Virus record (IMG/VR): IMGVR_UViG_3300037488_001629
Coordinates: 1 to 31,315 of that record
Direction: 5' to 3' (one strand)
DNA length: 31,315 nt
Origin: a virus
The notes below the pieces were generated by a model that saw only the letters and a program-made list of their open reading frames with translations, searched no databases and was not told where the DNA came from. Shown one piece after another: positions 29,001 through 31,315 of this stretch; position 1 is the stretch's first letter; the number at the start of each line of letters is the position of its first letter. A program made the translations under genes and the position numbers.

Positions 29001-31315
29001 CGAAGTCGTGTACATCGGTCTCAGCGGGGACGCCAGTACCCTGCATATTCTCGCGCCAGTACGTTGCGCGGAGTTTCCCTTTTTTAAGGTCCGGCTGGCG
29101 TGCAAGCGCAGTTTTCCAGAAAAGATCGACAATGGCGTCAACTTCTTCAGACTTCTGCAATTTGGCAAAGCGCGTTTCCACATCCAGACTGGCATCCTGC
29201 TCAGTGCGCGTGGCAATCTTTGTAACCATATCCGTGAATGATTCGCGCAGTGCCTTATCGTGCGACACCACGCCGATCATGTCATCCGAGATAATGCGCA
29301 TCGCGATTGACGCAGCGCTGGTATCCTTCTTCAGCGGGGCAGTGTCGCCATAGTTCAGCAGCGATATGGGTACAACATCTTCGAGATATTTTGTGTAGTT
29401 TGATTTCGAGTAATTTACCAAAGAGTCATGTTTCTGCGTAAGGCGCTTCAGCAACCTACCAAAGTAATTCTTGTTCAGAGTTTCGTTGAAGGGTACTGCC
29501 AGCCGCTCCCATACCGTTGCGCCGAAGTCGAGTGCTTTCGCACCCCCCGGTACTTTTTCACGCAGGAAATTGGATGCCCAGCGCGACATTTCCGTGAACA
29601 GGTACACTTCACTTTCGTTGCCAGCCTGAAGCGCGCGTTCGTGCGGAGTAAACTCGCTATTCTCGCCGATGCGCTCAATCTCGCGAAGATGCTCAGCCAT
29701 GCGCACCGCCCCCGGAGCGGCTTCTTTTGATGCAGATAACTTCGCAGCCGCTGCGGCATCAGCTTTTTCAGCTTTACCCTTGGCTGTGCTGGCGAGGGCC
29801 ATCTTACCCCCACCCGGCCCCGGTGTAGAGTTCTCAATCCATGACTGCGCAGCGCCACGGGCGAGGTTAATCGCCGCTTCCAGCCCGGTCGGCTTGTTGA
29901 TGTCAATATTGAAGCCATGCGACATCAGCCACTTCTTCACCGCTGCCACCATACGGGTCCAGAGCGGCAGCTTCTGCTGCATCCCTGCGCCTTCTTCGAT
30001 GAAGTAGGCCATCAGTTCGTGCGGCTTGGCCCGTTCGCTGGTCGTGTCAGGAATGCGGTTCTCGGCGGCGCGGACAAGCTTTTCGAGCGGGGTTGCCGGC
30101 TCCCTGCCGGCGATGCGTTTCTGCACTGCCTGAAGCTCAGAAAGAATGTTCTGATACGCCGGATTGAAAATCTCGTACATCCCCGCGTGGACACCGATAT
30201 CGTGCAGCAGCACACCGTCAGTTTCTGCAACAGCGGTATTTTCAGCGATGATATGCACTGTACCGTTGTGGTACAGCGCTTGTGCAGTTTTCGGATACCA
30301 CATACCCACCGCACCCGTAAAGCCGAGTTCTTCGTAATACGCTTGGCGTACAGCCTCAGACAAGTCCTTACCTGTTTTTACGACAATGAGCGAACCGCGC
30401 TTAATCGCGTTGTCAATATTGCCTTTACCATAGGTATCGTTCAGATGCTGCGTTACTGAGGCGAGAGTATGCGTTTCGCCTTTATCGCGAGCTTCGCGGG
30501 CTAGGGGGATATCGCCTTCGTCAGTAGCGCTGAGTTCATCAAGTTCCGCTTTGGACATTGACTTCTCAGGCTTCGGCTTTACTTGGTACGCAAGAATCGT
30601 ATCCGCGTCGTTCAGAATCGCTTTAAGGTCTTCGATACTAACGAAGGGGTCAGCGGCTGTCTGTTGCGATTCTTCGGCAAAGTCGTTTATAGCTTCCTGC
30701 TGCGTGGATGAATAGATGTGCGTATTCATCTTACGTGCAATCGCAGTAAGCTTTTGGCGAATCATCGACTTTTTGGAAGCGATATCTTTTGCTTCGTTAA
30801 GCGATGGCGCGGGGGCAGCAGTTTCCAGCGGCTTCGGTTCTACCTTAGTAGCAGTTTCGCGCGCCTTGTTGATGGTCGGTGCAGGTGCTTTCTCTGCCGC
30901 TTTTGGTTCTTCAACCGCCTGTTTCAGAGTAGGTACTTCCTGTGCCGGAGCGGGTGCTTCTTGCACTGGTGCAGGCGTAACTTCCTTCGCTTTCGCGCCT
31001 TTGTTACGTGCAAGCTGTTCACCCATGAAAGCGTCGGCCAAATCTTGCGTGCGCGCATCAGGAGCAATTACACCCCACTGGTTACGCAAATCTGAGTCAA
31101 GATCGCCAAACTTTATCTTTGTTACATTATCCGCGTAAGTGGAAAAATTCGTATCCCAATCTTGCGCAACACTTGCGCGCCCACGCTGCTTAATCGCCCG
31201 TTCGATGGGGTTCGGTGCAGGTGCTACAGGCGCAGGTGCTACAGGCGCAGGTGCTACAGGCGCAGGTGCTACAGGCGCAGGTGCTACAGGCGCAGGTGCT
31301 ACAGGCGCAGGTGCT
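26035..31315 (-). CDS. Giant virion-associated/polyvalent protein with PLxRFG-type C-terminal domain (5' end outside window)
   Basis: The - strand frame is open from the right edge to TGA at 26035-26037; about 1,759 residues are visible. The apparent TTG start at 31089 is internal, since the frame continues upstream through a P-A-P-V-A repeat. The visible order is: the repeat, a Pro/Ala-rich linker, a region with LLHDIGVHAGM (near 30178-30210, a degenerate zincin-like motif), a long helical middle, and a C-terminal 500-600 residues resembling the PLxRFG (tail-700) domain of giant phage proteins (SFLIGNVSTAVTQ, HYPLVQVQLLKAM, hydrophobic LALLTALAGL, FGRFGSM). Such proteins are carried in virions and may enter the host with the DNA. 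Family assignment is from memory of the pattern. Confidence 0.75.
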   Translation of the reverse strand, partial: APAPVAPAPVAPAPVAPAPVAPAPVAPAPVAPAPNPIERAIKQRGRASVAQDWDTNFSTYADNVTKIKFGDLDSDLRNQWGVIAPDARTQDLADAFMGEQLARNKGAKAKEVTPAPVQEAPAPAQEVPTLKQAVEEPKAAEKAPAPTINKARETATKVEPKPLETAAPAPSLNEAKDIASKKSMIRQKLTAIARKMNTHIYSSTQQEAINDFAEESQQTAADPFVSIEDLKAILNDADTILAYQVKPKPEKSMSKAELDELSATDEGDIPLAREARDKGETHTLASVTQHLNDTYGKGNIDNAIKRGSLIVVKTGKDLSEAVRQAYYEELGFTGAVGMWYPKTAQALYHNGTVHIIAENTAVAETDGVLLHDIGVHAGMYEIFNPAYQNILSELQAVQKRIAGREPATPLEKLVRAAENRIPDTTSERAKPHELMAYFIEEGAGMQQKLPLWTRMVAAVKKWLMSHGFNIDINKPTGLEAAINLARGAAQSWIENSTPGPGGGKMALASTAKGKAEKADAAAAAKLSASKEAAPGAVRMAEHLREIERIGENSEFTPHERALQAGNESEVYLFTEMSRWASNFLREKVPGGAKALDFGATVWERLAVPFNETLNKNYFGRLLKRLTQKHDSLVNYSKSNYTKYLEDVVPISLLNYGDTAPLKKDTSAASIAMRIISDDMIGVVSHDKALRESFTDMVTKIATRTEQDASLDVETRFAKLQKSEEVDAIVDLFWKTALARQPDLKKGKLRATYWRENMQGTGVPAETDVHDFAYSENAMEIAKKSHKLLVIAALERAISQHQQSNLYAKESTNELANKVYLRYPSDARNSMHKLVDTFSGAYADDVEVARQFLATIQKHIENQEKGKDTTYDATPKAQTVDEEMADMAPVVPSEAKERAAKAFKLYTDNKAVIDSISRDLDPTKRDILQQRLGALLNNVAATRAESSQYMSKAVDTVAHFYIAHQRSSTNRVYSRLVDDDGEPVRVDFDKYPSFVQGFDTFKEAQDFAKWYATDPNAQELRIEVIDRGGNKRRAKIVLEAVRNDYEALAKAPAPYFDLFTFTNQLERSNVNLTGVQREQLVKALANRTSKQLKALKYRAAKGADKDIWRAFGAYLNGNAYIVANNYTQVEFDNILYKSSWSATEVETMLKNTALMDDSPEKAEMVRELTEGVALNKKNAEFANNVQDLAKKVFAEYRAEAGRAPNIFDNTMHFAATSFLIGNVSTAVTQIMSLPILTMSYLGAKHTPSGYGGGYGFTNVAKELSRSMRSISKMKLFLNTGNATQSFERVMEDKLKNANLTGRDKLMWDYVLKEVKEGKLQVGQVMEVTDMYWKGFSPQRRKVNKYTEMFMKPFALSEAYIRMASWVTSFNLAFDALPAADKKRILDAGASTYNDPVFKRIAREADETVEHSQGIYSQWARAPWLQKGWGRALTMFMHYPLVQVQLLKAMPLAGQAMYLALLTALAGLDGIPFKEDIENLLDALTRRFPQVFGRFGSMAFSGNVKQWYVENTDALMQWAGEDGGELVRKGMFNAITGADGSGKLGFHGFARGLDSGTGSDIFPLLGPIGGFLDATLTSTGNAADMAMAAALGRDPSEYFMRTLKTLPISAVRNAVNGALVASTGEARSRDGKTVATELDNFDAFMQFLGWRPTESVAEYGRRDRIQIFKDIQNNLVRSYNNQMGLAKADGDTDLVSHLRNEAKELNSIYRDAGIPIRVEPNMDTVNELAMDARDTLSRRGAKKLPEEMRKYFEEEIATGEE
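31220..31309 (-). repeat. Six perfect 15-bp tandem repeats encoding PAPVA-type units
   Basis: GGTGCTACAGGCGCA on the + strand is repeated six times without change, and a partial seventh copy runs off the window at 31315. On the - strand it reads as the N-terminal Ala/Pro/Val repeat of the giant protein. The array probably continues beyond the window. Confidence 0.95.

Noticed and set aside
31087-31089. TTG start of the giant protein
   Set aside because: The frame continues upstream to the window edge through a coherent protein repeat, so this is internal.

Overview
The window reads as part of a tailed-bacteriophage genome. It has densely packed, mostly small genes with ATGA/TGATG stop-start overlaps and strong AGGAG ribosome-binding sites. 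It carries a phage-type replication set and ends in a very large opposite-strand protein of the virion-associated PLxRFG/polyvalent kind. I cannot name the host from sequence alone; base composition is near balanced and the start signals are ordinary bacterial ones.

Layout. The left edge (1-651) holds the 3' part of an unrecognised + strand gene with a Cys/His cluster. A 727-base gene-free stretch (652-1378) follows, with a near-consensus sigma70 promoter (736-764) and a series of stem-loops, probably the leader of the rightward operon. From 1379 to 25629 everything is on the + strand: small accessory proteins including a 25-unit pentapeptide-repeat protein; a MoxR-type AAA+ ATPase interrupted by a T4 td-like group I intron that carries an HNH homing endonuclease; a zinc-peptidase-like/VWA protein; a DNA-glycosylase-like protein; a DUF3150-like protein; a run of small genes (about 8.6-12.2 kb) including an AT-rich patch with one apparently frameshifted gene; a VRR-NUC-like nuclease; an intein-containing family A DNA polymerase; a RecB/Cas4-like nuclease; an SF2 helicase; a protein with a long Q/P/A/F-rich tail; an AEP-type primase fused to an SF3/DUF927-like helicase; a DnaQ-like 3'-5' exonuclease; and eight or nine further small genes. 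A strong intrinsic terminator (25667-25694) ends this transcript. On the - strand, a giant protein (26035 to beyond the right edge) is followed by a small HNH-like gene, convergent with the + strand block.

How it works together. The primase-helicase, polymerase, exonuclease, SF2 helicase and RecB-like nuclease make a near-complete DNA replication/recombination kit. The AAA+ ATPase, metallopeptidase-VWA and DUF3150-like proteins form a likely chaperone-like module of unknown purpose. Two selfish elements sit in conserved motifs of two of these genes. The intron restores the ATPase reading frame when removed at a U/G pair of splice sites.

The most striking feature is in the DNA polymerase intein (14304-15155). 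Its N- and C-terminal splicing blocks are in the polymerase frame, but the homing endonuclease between them (14491-15090) is encoded in a different reading frame with its own ribosome-binding site. About 600 bases are therefore open in two frames at once, and the endonuclease gene starts just downstream of splicing block B and ends inside block F.
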